From contig NZ_JAMXBH010000012.1 in assembly GCF_023913735.1 (NCBI RefSeq), positions 106,737 through 170,736 of the forward strand: a DNA stretch of 64,000 bases, read 5' to 3'. Positions 9,315-18,585 of this stretch are shown piece by piece. Numbering within the stretch: position 1 is the first letter of the stretch; each line of letters begins with the position of its first letter. The DNA is from Pseudarthrobacter raffinosi. GTDB lineage: Bacteria > Actinomycetota > Actinomycetes > Actinomycetales > Micrococcaceae. The position numbers and the translations under genes were made by a program. Under the pieces are notes generated by a model. It ran no database searches. It was not told the DNA's origin and saw only the letters and a program-made list of their open reading frames with translations.

Positions 9315-10474
9315 TAGCTTTGCCTTTCAAGTGCTGGTTGGTCCGGTGTGCGTGCGCTAAGGGGGAGTCCGGCGTCGATGTCCGGAACGTCGACCCATGC
9401 GTTCGTGGCTGTGGAGTCCAAGACAGCCTGGGTTATCTGTGCCGCGCGCAGGCCGTCGCGGAACGTGGGCAGGCCATCGATGCTTTCGCCCCGGGCCGCC
9501 GCGTAGACGTCCGCGATGAAAGCGTTGAAGCTGTCCTGGTAGCCATGCGGGTGGCCGGCGGGAAGGCGGGCGTACCTCTGCGACTCCGGGTAAGAAAGCG
9601 TGTCCGGTCCGCTCGGGACGCGGATGCTGCCCCGGGATCCGCCTACCCAAAGGGTGTCGGGCTGCTCCTGATTGAAGCTGAAGGACTCCTCCGTGCCGTC
9701 GAATGAGAACCAGAGCCGGTTCTTTCGGCCAGGCGTAACTTGGCTGACCACGAGGGACCCGGTTGCGCCGCGGTCGGTTTCAAACAACAGCGCGGCGCCG
9801 TCTTCAGTACCTACGTCCCGCATGACACCTTTGCTGGCGCGCTGCGCGAACGCCCTGGACGTCCTCGCGACCAGTCGGCTGATCCTGTGTCCCGTGGCGA
9901 ACTCCATGAGGTCGCACCAGTGGACTCCGATGTCACCGAATGCCCGGGACGTCCCGCCTGCTGCCGGGTCAACCCGCCAGTTGGTTGCATCCGAGCTGGC
10001 AAGCCAGTCCTGCAGATAGGAACCGTGCAATAGCCACAGATTGCCTGCTTCGCCGCGTGCGATCCGCGCACGGGCTTCCCGAACCGCCGGATAGAAACGG
10101 TAGACAAACGGTACGGCCGCCACTGTGCCCGCGCCATCTGCCAGGTCGCGGAGCTTCTGTGCATCCTCAAGCGTTGTTGCCAGTGGTTTCTCGCACACCA
10201 CGTGCTTGCCCGCAGCTATGGCCCGCTTTGCAAGGGCCGCGTGCGTCGCGTTCGGCGTGCAGATGTGTACGACGTCGACCTGGTCACTGTCGATCAATGC
10301 CTCCGGCGAGGGTGCCGCTTCTAGCGCATGAAGCCTGATAGCCGCATCTGCGGCACTCTCAGGCGTGCGCCCCGAGATTTCGCTGACGATACCGCCATTG
10401 GCCCTCACAGCATGCGCGTGAACCGCCCCCATGAATCCCGTGCCGATGATGCCTGCGCGCAGTGTGCGGGTCAT
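9314..10474 (-). CDS. Gfo/Idh/MocA oxidoreductase, probable LgdC-type
   Basis: Starting at ATG 10474 (MTRTLRAGIIGTGFMGAVHA) gives 386 aa; a longer frame to 10702 would overlap the permease gene by over 200 bases and is rejected. It has the NAD-binding GTGFMG loop, the EKPLATTLEDA motif and GDIGVHWCDLMEF in the substrate domain. With the paralogue at 7295 it fits the second dehydrogenase of levoglucosan catabolism, which reduces 3-keto-glucose to glucose. It lies 8 bases after the permease gene. Confidence 0.8.
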   Translation of the reverse strand: MTRTLRAGIIGTGFMGAVHAHAVRANGGIVSEISGRTPESAADAAIRLHALEAAPSPEALIDSDQVDVVHICTPNATHAALAKRAIAAGKHVVCEKPLATTLEDAQKLRDLADGAGTVAAVPFVYRFYPAVREARARIARGEAGNLWLLHGSYLQDWLASSDATNWRVDPAAGGTSRAFGDIGVHWCDLMEFATGHRISRLVARTSRAFAQRASKGVMRDVGTEDGAALLFETDRGATGSLVVSQVTPGRKNRLWFSFDGTEESFSFNQEQPDTLWVGGSRGSIRVPSGPDTLSYPESQRYARLPAGHPHGYQDSFNAFIADVYAAARGESIDGLPTFRDGLRAAQITQAVLDSTATNAWVDVPDIDAGLPLSARTPDQPALERQS

Positions 10475-10482
10475 GCGCCCGG

Positions 10483-11472
10483 TCACTTCTTGCGGGCGAG
10501 CGCAACAGCGAGAATGATGATCGCTCCGCGCACCACCTGCTGCTGGCTGCTGTCCAGGCCGGCCAGGATCAGGCCGTTGTTGATCAAACCGATCAGCAGT
10601 GCACCGAACAGTGTGCCGACCACCGATCCTGCGCCTCCGAAGAGGCTTGTGCCGCCCAGAATCACTGCAGCAATGGCCGACAGCTCGTCGCCACTGCCCC
10701 ACTGGAACCGGCCTGACTCGAGCCGTCCGGCGTAGAGCATTCCGGCGAAGCTGGCAACGACGCCCGAGATCAGCAGCACCTGAAATTTGATGCGCTTGGT
10801 ATTGATGCCGGTGAAATCAGCAGCCGTGCGGTTGCCACCCGTCGCGAGGACCTGCCGCCCGAACTTAGTCCGGGAGAGTACGACGGCGCCGATGGCCACG
10901 AAGATGGCACTCCACACAATCAGTCCGGGAACCGGTCCAAAGTTGCCGGAGCCGAACAACAAGTTGAAGGTGTCGTTAAGGATCGGCTGCGGTGCCGAGG
11001 CTGTGATCCATTGCGCTACCCCGACGGCAATTCCGAGCATGCCAAGAGTAACGAGGAATGAGGGTATTCCGAGAAGGCTGACGAGTGCACCGTTGATGGA
11101 TCCGACAACGAGTCCAACCGCGAGGCCGGCGAGGATGCCCGGAACAATTCCCCACTGGGAGAGTGCCATGGCAGTACAAACGCTGGACAGGCCGGCGACG
11201 GAACCCACACTGAGGTCGATCTCCGCACAGGCAATGACGTAGGTCATGCCGACCGCGATGACGGTGATGGTCGCTGTCTGCCGGAAGATGTTCAGAAGGT
11301 TGTTCGGGGAAAGGAACCCCTGGTCCCGCAACAGTACGGCAAAGAAGATAAAGACGACGACGAAGCCTATGTAGATGACGTAGCGGCGCCAGTCGAGCTC
11401 ACGCAAGGTGCGCTTGAACTTGTCTGACGCCCCTCCCCCGGAGGCTTTCGTTGAGACGGTTGAATTGTTCAT
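10483..11472 (-). CDS. Sugar ABC transporter permease (RbsC type)
   Basis: The 329-aa protein has about 8-10 hydrophobic segments and the branched-chain/ribose permease signature (DLSVGSVAGLSSV, GLVVGSINGALVSLLGIPSFLVTLGML). It ends GAIIILAVALARKK. It forms the membrane channel, probably as a homodimer, with the ATPase two bases upstream and the lipoprotein at 13038. The substrate by context is a sugar or anhydrosugar. Confidence 0.9.
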   Translation of the reverse strand: MNNSTVSTKASGGGASDKFKRTLRELDWRRYVIYIGFVVVFIFFAVLLRDQGFLSPNNLLNIFRQTATITVIAVGMTYVIACAEIDLSVGSVAGLSSVCTAMALSQWGIVPGILAGLAVGLVVGSINGALVSLLGIPSFLVTLGMLGIAVGVAQWITASAPQPILNDTFNLLFGSGNFGPVPGLIVWSAIFVAIGAVVLSRTKFGRQVLATGGNRTAADFTGINTKRIKFQVLLISGVVASFAGMLYAGRLESGRFQWGSGDELSAIAAVILGGTSLFGGAGSVVGTLFGALLIGLINNGLILAGLDSSQQQVVRGAIIILAVALARKK

Positions 11473-11474
11473 GA

Positions 11475-12983
11475 TCAGACTCCCTGGACTGCGAGTTGTA
11501 GTGATTCTTCGTCAGCGATTTCACTTCGTTTGAGGTCACCGGTTATGGATCCGTCCCTCAGAATCAGCACTCTGTCGCTGACCGCGAGGAGTTCGGGATA
11601 TTCCGACGAAATGACGATGACAGCCTTTCCTGCCTTGGCGAGTTCGCGGATCATGTCCAGAATTTCGCTTTTGGTGCCAATGTCGACCCCGGCAGTGGGC
11701 TCGTCGAGAATGAGAACATCCGGCTCGGTGCCGAGCCACTTGGCCAACACGACTTTCTGCTGGTTTCCCCCAGAGAGCAGACGCACCGGCTTGCCTGGGT
11801 GGGCAACCTTCACGGCGAACTTCTTAATCAGGGAGCTTGACAAGGACTTGCCGGCTGCCGTATCGAGCAACGGTCCGCGCCGGATCCGGTCGAGCAGCGG
11901 CAAGAGCAGGTTGTCACGAACGGAGTGGTCAAGGACGAGCCCCTGGGCCCTGCGGTCTTCGGGAATGAGCGCCAGACCCGCCTCAATGGCGCGCCGGGGG
12001 CTAGTTATGGCGGCTTTCTTGCCTCCGATCCAGATCTCCCCGCTCTCCAGTGGGTCGATGCCGAACAACACCCTGGCGAGCTCCGTTCTTCCGCTGCCCA
12101 TCAGGCCGGCAAGCCCAAGAATTTCTCCGGCATGCAGCGTGAAGGACACATTACGGACGCGGTTGCCGGAACTGATGCCCTTGGCCTCAAGAACAGGAAT
12201 GGCCGTAGCCGAGTAGTCGTCCCGCTGCCGATAGCTCAGCTGGCCCTCAATCTTCTTGCCGACGATGCCTTCTACGATTTGCTCCGGCGTGACGTTGGTC
12301 AGCGGCTCGGTGAGCAGGCGGCGTCCGTCGCGCAGGATCGTGATGCGGTCCGCGATGCGGTAGACCTCATCCATCCGGTGAGAAATGTAGATGATGGATA
12401 TCCCGCGTTTCTTGAGCCTCGCCACCAGATCAAAGAGCGCCTCTGTCTCATGCCGGGCCAAACTCGCCGTCGGTTCATCCATGATGAGGACGCGGGCGTC
12501 CTGCGCCAGGGCCTTGGCGATTTCCGTCAACTGCCAGTAGGCGGTGCCGAGGCGGGAAACATGGGCCCGCGGGTCGACGTCGACCTCCATGTCCGCGAAA
12601 ATCTCGCGAGCCTTGCGGACGGCCTCGCGGTCGTCGATCAACCCGCTGCGGCCCTGCGGCTCTGCGGCGAGAAAGATGTTCTGGGCGACAGTGAGGCTTG
12701 GGACAAGGCTGAATTCCTGGAACACCATGCCGATTCCGGCTGCCTTGGCGTCCTGGATCGAATTGATGTCGACAGGTTTTCCGGCAACGAGGATGCTGCC
12801 GGCGTCCGCATGGTAGACGCCCTGGAGAATTTTCATCAGCGTGGACTTACCGGCTCCGTTTCCGCCGGCCAGCGCATGCACCTCTCCAGTGCGCACTTCG
12901 AAGGCCACGTCATTGAGGACATTGACTCCGTTGAATCCCTTTGAGATCGAGCGCATCTCGACGGCCGGGTCTTCTGTGTTCAT
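11475..12983 (-). CDS. Sugar ABC transporter ATPase (RbsA/MglA type)
   Basis: The 502-aa protein has two fused ABC domains, as in RbsA. The first has Walker A GGNGAGKST near residue 40, and Walker B LIMDEPTAS around residue 165. The second has the signature LLSGGNQQKVVLAKWL and Walker B LILDEPTAGVD. The second Walker A region reads LAGLMGSGRTEL, the usual degenerate form in this family. It energises the permease encoded next. Confidence 0.92.
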   Translation of the reverse strand: MNTEDPAVEMRSISKGFNGVNVLNDVAFEVRTGEVHALAGGNGAGKSTLMKILQGVYHADAGSILVAGKPVDINSIQDAKAAGIGMVFQEFSLVPSLTVAQNIFLAAEPQGRSGLIDDREAVRKAREIFADMEVDVDPRAHVSRLGTAYWQLTEIAKALAQDARVLIMDEPTASLARHETEALFDLVARLKKRGISIIYISHRMDEVYRIADRITILRDGRRLLTEPLTNVTPEQIVEGIVGKKIEGQLSYRQRDDYSATAIPVLEAKGISSGNRVRNVSFTLHAGEILGLAGLMGSGRTELARVLFGIDPLESGEIWIGGKKAAITSPRRAIEAGLALIPEDRRAQGLVLDHSVRDNLLLPLLDRIRRGPLLDTAAGKSLSSSLIKKFAVKVAHPGKPVRLLSGGNQQKVVLAKWLGTEPDVLILDEPTAGVDIGTKSEILDMIRELAKAGKAVIVISSEYPELLAVSDRVLILRDGSITGDLKRSEIADEESLQLAVQGV

Positions 12984-13037
12984 GGTGAGATCACTTTCAC
13001 TGGGTGGGGCAGGATTTCAGCATTGCCACACTGCCGG

Positions 13038-14192
13038 CTATTTCTTGTATGAGTCCTGAAGGTCCTTCGGAGCGTCTTCGTGGTAGACCTGCTTCCATGC
13101 CTCAAGAACGTTGGAATGGTCTACGGGAAGCGCGCTGAGCGCCACGTAGGCCGGTGTGCTCTTTCCCAACAGGGCGAGTGCGCCGAGACGGGCCTCAGTG
13201 ACGCCCTGGTCAAAAGGAACCTGGGCGCCGAGTCCGACTACAAGCTCGTTCTTGGCCATAGCAATGGCGACGTTCTTGCCGAGGTCCTGGGTTGCAATCT
13301 TCAGATCGGTACGGCCTGCAGCCCGGGCCGCAGCCATTACGCCTTCTGCCGGGACGTCCCACACAGCCCAGATGCCCGCGAGGTTAGGGTGCTTGCTTAG
13401 CATCGCGTTGGCCGCAGACTGTGCGTCGCCGGCAAAATCGGGGCCGGCGATGCCCTTTTCCTCGATGAGCTTGATCCCGGGGTATTCCTTGGTGATCGTT
13501 TCCTTGAAGCCCTGGTAGCGCTGCTTTGTGACGAAGAAGTCGGCCTCATGGAAGATGACACCGATATCACCCTTACCGCCGAGCCCCTTGGCCATCTGAT
13601 GGGCGGATACGACCCCGTTGCCGAAGTTGTCTGCGGAGACGACGGAGACGTAGTCCTTGCCCGCGGTGAGCCCCTGGGGAACGTTATCCATGAATACCAG
13701 CTTGGCCCCGGTACTCGCTGCCTTCTTATATGCGGACGCTGTCGCCACCGGATCCGTGGGGATGGAGACAATGACGTCTGGGTTCTGGATCATGACGGTC
13801 TCGAGATCGGACACCTGCTTGTCCGGCTTGAAGTTGGCATCGGTGGTCGCGATGACCTTTATGCCAAGCCTGGCGAATTCGCTCTTCAGACCAGCGGTCT
13901 GGGCGTTAGCCCAGTCGTTGCCGCCGTAGTGCATGACGATGGCGGCCGTGGCGCCGAGGGCCTTGACCTTTGAGATATCCTCTTCACTGAGCTCGGCTAC
14001 GGAGGCTGGTGAAGGCTCTTCGCCGTTCGGACCCTTGCTGAGCACCTGGCCCTTGATTTTTGCCAACGCTGCGTCCGCCTTCTCTGACACACCGGCGTCC
14101 TGAGTTGAGGTGGCGGTTGTGGACGAGCTGCAGCCGGTCGCTGTCAAAGCAAGCGCCGTGGCAAGAACAACAAGCGGGAGCTTGTATTTCAT
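13038..14192 (-). CDS. Sugar-binding lipoprotein, type 1 periplasmic-binding fold
   Basis: The 384-aa product has a lipoprotein signal, with hydrophobic residues 5-19 then LTATGC and lipidated Cys21. A type-1 binding fold follows (TAAIVMHYGGNDWANAQTAGLKSE, DVIVSIPTDPVATASAYKKA, GIWAVWDVPAEGVMAAARAAG). It is the first gene of the operon and the specificity component of the importer. The promoter with an operator in its spacer lies about 100 bases upstream. The ligand is inferred from neighbours to be an anhydrosugar. Confidence 0.9.
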   Translation of the reverse strand: MKYKLPLVVLATALALTATGCSSSTTATSTQDAGVSEKADAALAKIKGQVLSKGPNGEEPSPASVAELSEEDISKVKALGATAAIVMHYGGNDWANAQTAGLKSEFARLGIKVIATTDANFKPDKQVSDLETVMIQNPDVIVSIPTDPVATASAYKKAASTGAKLVFMDNVPQGLTAGKDYVSVVSADNFGNGVVSAHQMAKGLGGKGDIGVIFHEADFFVTKQRYQGFKETITKEYPGIKLIEEKGIAGPDFAGDAQSAANAMLSKHPNLAGIWAVWDVPAEGVMAAARAAGRTDLKIATQDLGKNVAIAMAKNELVVGLGAQVPFDQGVTEARLGALALLGKSTPAYVALSALPVDHSNVLEAWKQVYHEDAPKDLQDSYKK

Positions 14193-14288
14193 GACTATTC
14201 TCCAATGAATATGAGGCTGGGTACCGCTCTGGACCCTCGGCCGATGTCTAGCGACGCCACCTTGTCTTGTGTGACTCGCAACAACATA

Positions 14289-14317
14289 AAGTTATGCACG
14301 ATACGTGCAAAAGTCAA
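14289..14317 (-). promoter_or_regulatory. Sugar-operon promoter with operator in its spacer
   Basis: On the minus strand TTGACT (14312-14317) and TAACTT (14289-14294) are separated by exactly 17 bases. That spacer contains the perfect inverted repeat TGCACG-ATA-CGTGCA (14295-14309). Binding of the divergent ROK regulator there would block RNA polymerase. The promoter fit and the palindrome are direct; the pairing with ROK is inference. Confidence 0.7.
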
Positions 14318-14367
14318 CCCCGTGGGGGATAATGGTTGCAGATCAACGAAGTTAAGGAGTCGAAAAC

Positions 14368-15639
14368 GTGACGGGGAATATCGGAAATCCAGCGCTTCCA
14401 GGCGAGCAGGTGGATTCACTGGCTCCTATCCTGAATGCCGTCCGCTCCGGGAAAGCACTAACTCGCCCGGAGCTTGTGCGCGCAACCGGGCTCGGGAGAA
14501 ACGTCGTCTCCCAGAGGGTCGATTACCTTCTCGGCTCGGGGCTATTGGTGGAAGGGGCGACCGGTCCGTCCCAAGGAGGCCGTGCTCCGCGTCAGCTGGC
14601 TTTCAGGGCCTCCGCAGGGCAGGTACTGGTAGCCGAGCTGGGAGCGTCAAGCCTGGGGGTCGCGCTGACGGATCTGGATGGCCGGGTCGCGTCAGCGTTA
14701 GAAGAACCGTGCGACATCAATGCGGGGCCGGAGTTGATTTTGGACCGGGTAGGCCAGTTGTTTGGACAGATGCTCGAGGGGGGTCGGCCGGCGGCCAGCC
14801 TCTGGGGTATAGGGGTGGGGTTGCCCGGACCCGTCGAGTTCGCCACCGGCAAGCCGGTAGTGCCGCCCATCATGCCGGGTTGGGATGGCTTTGACGTTCG
14901 GGCATTTTTCCAGGACCGGTTCTCTGCTCCGGTCTGGGTGGACAACGAAGTGAACCTGATGGCACTCGGTGAATTTCGGGACGGACTCGCTCGTGGGCAC
15001 TCGGACATCGTTTACGTCAAGGTGGGAACAGGGATCGGTGCAGGACTGATTTCTCAGGGCCGGCTTCACCGGGGGGCTTTGGGGAGTGCCGGGGACATCG
15101 GCCACATCAGGATGGGACCGGACACCGTCGTGTGCCGCTGTGGCAAGCGCGGTTGCCTGGAAGCCATGGCGGGGGGAGCCGCGCTCGCCCGGCAGGGGGA
15201 GGACGCGGCGCGATCTGGAAAGAGCCGGCTGCTGGCCGCGGTCCTTGCGGAGCGCGGTTCTGTTTCTGCGCGCGACATCGCCGAAGCTGGCCGTAGGGGC
15301 GATGCCGACGCGACCGATCTGCTGCTCCATTCAGCCAGGGAAGTAGGCGAGGCCGTGTCACTGCTGGTCAATGTTTTCAATCCGTCGCTGGTACTGATCG
15401 GGGGCGGGGTCGCTGACGCTGGTGACCTTTATCTGGCCGAAGTCCGGCGGACAGTGTTGGGCAGCTCCCTGCCCCTGGCGACCCGAAACCTGAGGATCCT
15501 GGCGTCACCTACAGGAGATCAGGCAGGACTTCGGGGCGCCGCTTTCATGGTCATTGACGAGCTACTGTCAGGAAGGCTGCTCCGGGAATGGATTAACGAC
15601 GGGAGCCCGGCCGGACGCGCTGAATTGGCCGGATTCTAG
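14368..15639 (+). CDS. ROK-family transcriptional repressor
   Basis: The 423-aa protein begins at GTG 14368, with AAGGAG a suitable distance upstream. Residues ~15-75 form a winged helix (LTRPELVRATGLGRNVVSQRVDYLLGSGLL). The ROK sugar-kinase-like domain follows, with VGTGIGAGLI and the zinc signature CRCGKRGCLEAMAGG. It is transcribed away from the ABC operon across a shared control region and is the likely repressor, with sugar as inducer. A remnant of a second ROK gene lies directly downstream. Confidence 0.9.
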   Translation: MTGNIGNPALPGEQVDSLAPILNAVRSGKALTRPELVRATGLGRNVVSQRVDYLLGSGLLVEGATGPSQGGRAPRQLAFRASAGQVLVAELGASSLGVALTDLDGRVASALEEPCDINAGPELILDRVGQLFGQMLEGGRPAASLWGIGVGLPGPVEFATGKPVVPPIMPGWDGFDVRAFFQDRFSAPVWVDNEVNLMALGEFRDGLARGHSDIVYVKVGTGIGAGLISQGRLHRGALGSAGDIGHIRMGPDTVVCRCGKRGCLEAMAGGAALARQGEDAARSGKSRLLAAVLAERGSVSARDIAEAGRRGDADATDLLLHSAREVGEAVSLLVNVFNPSLVLIGGGVADAGDLYLAEVRRTVLGSSLPLATRNLRILASPTGDQAGLRGAAFMVIDELLSGRLLREWINDGSPAGRAELAGF

Positions 15640-15991
15640 TCCCCACAGCGCTGGACCGGTCCTGCGGTTGCTCCATGCCGGAAATCTGCAGGCCATCCAC
15701 GCCCTGCGCCAGGCCGGCCGGGATGTCGGCGACGCGCTGGCCACCGTGGTCAACCTGCTCAACCCGTCCGTCATTGTCATCGGCGGGAGCCTTGGCCAGG
15801 CAGGAGAGCATTTGATGGCCGGCGTCCGCGAAGTGGTCTACCGGCGGTCCTTGCCGCTGGCAACCAGCCACCTGCGGATCGCCCTTTCCATGGCCGGGGA
15901 CCAGGCGGCGATTCTTGGTGCGAGCCAGATGGTCACGCAGTACGTGTTGTCGCCTGCAGCCATTGAGGCAACTCTCCAGGCGGCCGGTTAG
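15640..15991 (+). pseudogene. C-terminal remnant of a second ROK gene
   Basis: The frame reads GNLQAIHALRQAGRDVGDAL, NLLNPSVIVIGGSLGQAG and AGDQAAILGASQMV, then stops at 15989-15991. This is the last ~110 residues of a ROK protein, with no start codon or HTH of its own. It parallels the C-terminus of the intact ROK gene just upstream (LLVNVFNPSLVLIGGG, GDQAGLRGAAFMV) but is clearly diverged, so it is not a recent duplication. An insertion or recombination that delivered the sugar island could have cut an older ROK gene here. Confidence 0.8.
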
Positions 15992-16956
15992 CCTTTAGAG
16001 GCCGTAATCACGCGGACCGGCGTTCCCTCCAGCCAGGCCTTGACGTCCTCGAACGCGCCACCGTAGAACTGCCGGTAGCTCTCCGCTGTCACGTAGCCGA
16101 GGTGCGGGGACAGGACAGTGTTGGGGGCGCTGAGCAGCGGGTGGCCCGCGGGAAGTGGTTCCTGGTCAAAAACGTCCAGGGCCGCGCCCCGGATCCAGCC
16201 CTCGTTCAAAGCCCGCACCAGGGAATCCTGGTTCACCAGCGGACCCCGCGAGGTGTTCACCAGGATGCCTTCCGGACCCAGGAGCCGCAGTTCCTGCTCA
16301 CCCACGATGTCCTCGGAACGGGGAGACAACCGCAGATGGAGGGTGACGACGTCGGAATTCCTGAAAAGGTCCTCCTTGCTGACCTTCTGGACCCCGGCCT
16401 CAGCCGCGGCCTCAGCGGTGAGATTCTGGCTCCAGGCGAGCACCTCCATGCCGAACGCCTGCCCGTAGGCCGCGATCCGCCGCCCGGTCTTGCCCAGGCC
16501 CACGATGCCCAAGGTCTTGCCGGACAGCTCCATCCCCACCGAGGTCTGCCACGTGCCGGCGCGCAGCGAGTTCTCCTCGGCCGGGAGGTTGCGGGCGATC
16601 GCGAGCAGCAAAGCCCAGGTCAGTTCGGGCGCGGCTGTGGGTGACCCGGGCGTGCCGCACACGGTGATGCCGAGTTCCGCTGCTGCGGCCACATCGATGG
16701 CGGCGTTGGCCATGCCGGTGGTCACCAGCAGCTTCAGCGCCGGGAGCCGTTCCAGCACGGTACGGGGGAACGGGGTCCGCTCACGCATCGCAATGACGAT
16801 CTGGTAGTCGGCGAGCGCCGCTGCCAGGGCGTCCTCGGACTGGAAGGGCTCGCGGAAGACGGACGTTGTGACGCCTGTCGATTCCAGGGAGGACCAGTCG
16901 GCGAAGGCGTGCGCCACGTCCTGGTAGTCGTCGAGGATGGCAAGCCGTTGCTGCAT
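15988..16956 (-). CDS. D-isomer-specific 2-hydroxyacid dehydrogenase
   Basis: The 322-aa protein has the NAD-binding GIVGLGKTGRRIA (about residue 150), the LVNTSRGPLVNQDSL strand and LSPHLGYVTAESY with the catalytic His. This is the phosphoglycerate/formate/glyoxylate reductase-like fold. It lacks the ACT domain of SerA. The substrate is not determinable; glyoxylate or hydroxypyruvate reductase activity is plausible. Its stop overlaps the ROK remnant on the other strand. Confidence 0.88.
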   Translation of the reverse strand: MQQRLAILDDYQDVAHAFADWSSLESTGVTTSVFREPFQSEDALAAALADYQIVIAMRERTPFPRTVLERLPALKLLVTTGMANAAIDVAAAAELGITVCGTPGSPTAAPELTWALLLAIARNLPAEENSLRAGTWQTSVGMELSGKTLGIVGLGKTGRRIAAYGQAFGMEVLAWSQNLTAEAAAEAGVQKVSKEDLFRNSDVVTLHLRLSPRSEDIVGEQELRLLGPEGILVNTSRGPLVNQDSLVRALNEGWIRGAALDVFDQEPLPAGHPLLSAPNTVLSPHLGYVTAESYRQFYGGAFEDVKAWLEGTPVRVITASKG

Positions 16957-17124
16957 GTCTGTTCCTTCGTCCGAGGGTGCGGCTTAATATCCCCGCACGT
17001 TGGGGCCCGCTGGTGTGAGCTTCATCGTATGCCAGGGCGCCATGACGTTGACTGGGGCGTGGGGGCAATGCGCCGTGATAGCAATGGAAGTGATGAAATC
17101 CTTTTTAGCCACCGCGGAATCCTC

Positions 17125-18321
17125 ATGAGCGGACAGTTCCTGGCCAAAGTCCCCAAGGGCTGGATTCTCCTGGCCTGTATCGGACTGCTGGCGCTGAACC
17201 TGCGTGGACCTTTCGTGGCCGTTGCCCCGGTGGTTGACCTGATGCAGGCCGACCTCGGGTTTACCCCCGTGATGTTGGGCCTGCTGACGAGCATCCCGGT
17301 GCTGTGCTTCGCGCTCGCCGCGTCGCTGGCGTCACTGACCACGAGGAAGCTCGGCGCGGAGTTCGCCGTCTCCGTCACCATCCTTGGCGTCCTGGCAGGC
17401 GTGATTGTGCGCTCGGCGGGCGGCCCGGGACCGGTGGTTGTGGGCACGGTGATGATTGGCCTCGCCATCACGGTGGGCAATATCGCCGTGCCGTTGATTA
17501 TCCGCCGCGACTTCTCCCCGTTGCGCCAAGGGACCGCCATGGGTGTGTACACCGCGGCTCTGAACATCGGATCATTCCTGACATCCATGGTCACGGCTCC
17601 CTTGGCCGAGCTGGCCGGTTGGCGGGTGGCCCTGGTGTCCGTGGGCATCCTGGCCGTGATTGCCATTGTTTTCTGGACCCTCGCCGTGGGCGCCCGCACC
17701 GCGTTTGTGCCCTCTCGCACCGTGGTGGCCGGCGGGCAGGAGCACCCGGCCGTCAAGGGTTCCGGCTGGATTACCGCCGGGCTCACCGCAGGCTTCGCCG
17801 GCCAGGCGTTTTCCTATTACGCGGTGACAGCGTGGCTGCCGAGCTATCTCAACGACGAGCTTGGCATGTCTGCTTCGGCGGCCGGGGCAGGCTCATCGCT
17901 GTTCCAGATCTTCGCCATTGTTGGCGGCCTGGGAGTGCCCTTCGCGGCCAAGTATTTCAGTACGACGACGACGGCAGTCACCGTGGGGTTGTTGTGGACG
18001 GTCGTGCCGGCCGGGCTGCTGCTGGCGCCGGAACTGTGGTGGCTGTGGTCCACGTTCGGCGGCATCGCGCAGGGCGGCGGGATCACGCTGATCTTCATCG
18101 CCATCATCAAGCTGGCCCGGGACCAGGTGTCCGCGGGCCGGATGTCCGCCACGGTCCAGGGGCTCGGTTACTGCTTCGGGGCGGTGGCCCCGCCGCTGGT
18201 GGGCTTCGTGCACGACGCCTCGGGTTCGTGGACCCCGGCGCTGCTGGTGATCCTGGGCTCGGTGCTGATGTTCTTCGTCTGCACAACCCTGGCCGTGCGG
18301 CTGGTGCCGAAAGGACGCTGA
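17125..18321 (+). CDS. MFS transporter, CynX/NimT type
   Basis: From ATG 17125 the product is 398 aa with twelve likely membrane helices. The first (GWILLACIGLLALNLRGPFVAVAPVV) has the LNLRGPxxxxxPV pattern of CynX/NimT-like MFS carriers. An upstream in-frame ATG at 17068 would add 19 polar residues after a G-rich stretch and cannot be excluded. CynX is linked to cyanate and NimT to nitroimidazole; neither substrate is suggested by the neighbours. Confidence 0.85.
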   Translation: MSGQFLAKVPKGWILLACIGLLALNLRGPFVAVAPVVDLMQADLGFTPVMLGLLTSIPVLCFALAASLASLTTRKLGAEFAVSVTILGVLAGVIVRSAGGPGPVVVGTVMIGLAITVGNIAVPLIIRRDFSPLRQGTAMGVYTAALNIGSFLTSMVTAPLAELAGWRVALVSVGILAVIAIVFWTLAVGARTAFVPSRTVVAGGQEHPAVKGSGWITAGLTAGFAGQAFSYYAVTAWLPSYLNDELGMSASAAGAGSSLFQIFAIVGGLGVPFAAKYFSTTTTAVTVGLLWTVVPAGLLLAPELWWLWSTFGGIAQGGGITLIFIAIIKLARDQVSAGRMSATVQGLGYCFGAVAPPLVGFVHDASGSWTPALLVILGSVLMFFVCTTLAVRLVPKGR

Positions 18322-18366
18322 CGCGTCCCGCCGTCGTACGTTCCCTTGTCCCCTGCATGATTTACC

Positions 18367-18470
18367 GACGCTCTCTCACTTAACGCAGCTTAACGACCGA
18401 CGCTCTCTCACTATCTTGAGGATAGTGAGAGAGCGTCCCGGGTTTTCTTGCATTAAGTGAGAGAGCGTCC
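18367..18470. repeat. Nested palindromic element, family A copy 1
   Basis: Four copies of GACGCTCTCTCACT or its complement lie within 104 bases. The inner pair (18399-18415 with 18421-18437) forms a 17-bp stem around TTGAG. The outer pair (from 18367, and up to 18470) closes around it with one mismatch. It sits between the MFS gene and the 3' end of aceB, so both converge on it. The same architecture recurs at 28381-28483. No other content is seen in the 18322-18585 gap. Confidence 0.85.
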
Positions 18471-18585
18471 GCGGGTCACACGGGTGTTCCGTCGCCGGGC
18501 CGGCGCCCCGGATCTCGGGGGTGCCTGTTGCGAAGGGCGTGCCTGCCCGGCGGACGGAAATCTATTCAGTGAGCTTGCTGCAGCC

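Noticed and set aside
9314..10702. Longer Gfo/Idh frame starting at 10702
   Set aside because: It would overlap the permease gene by over 200 bases; ATG 10474 begins the Rossmann fold.
18367..18470. CRISPR-like array
   Set aside because: The four short repeats alternate in orientation and form nested stems; there are no uniform spacers and no cas genes.
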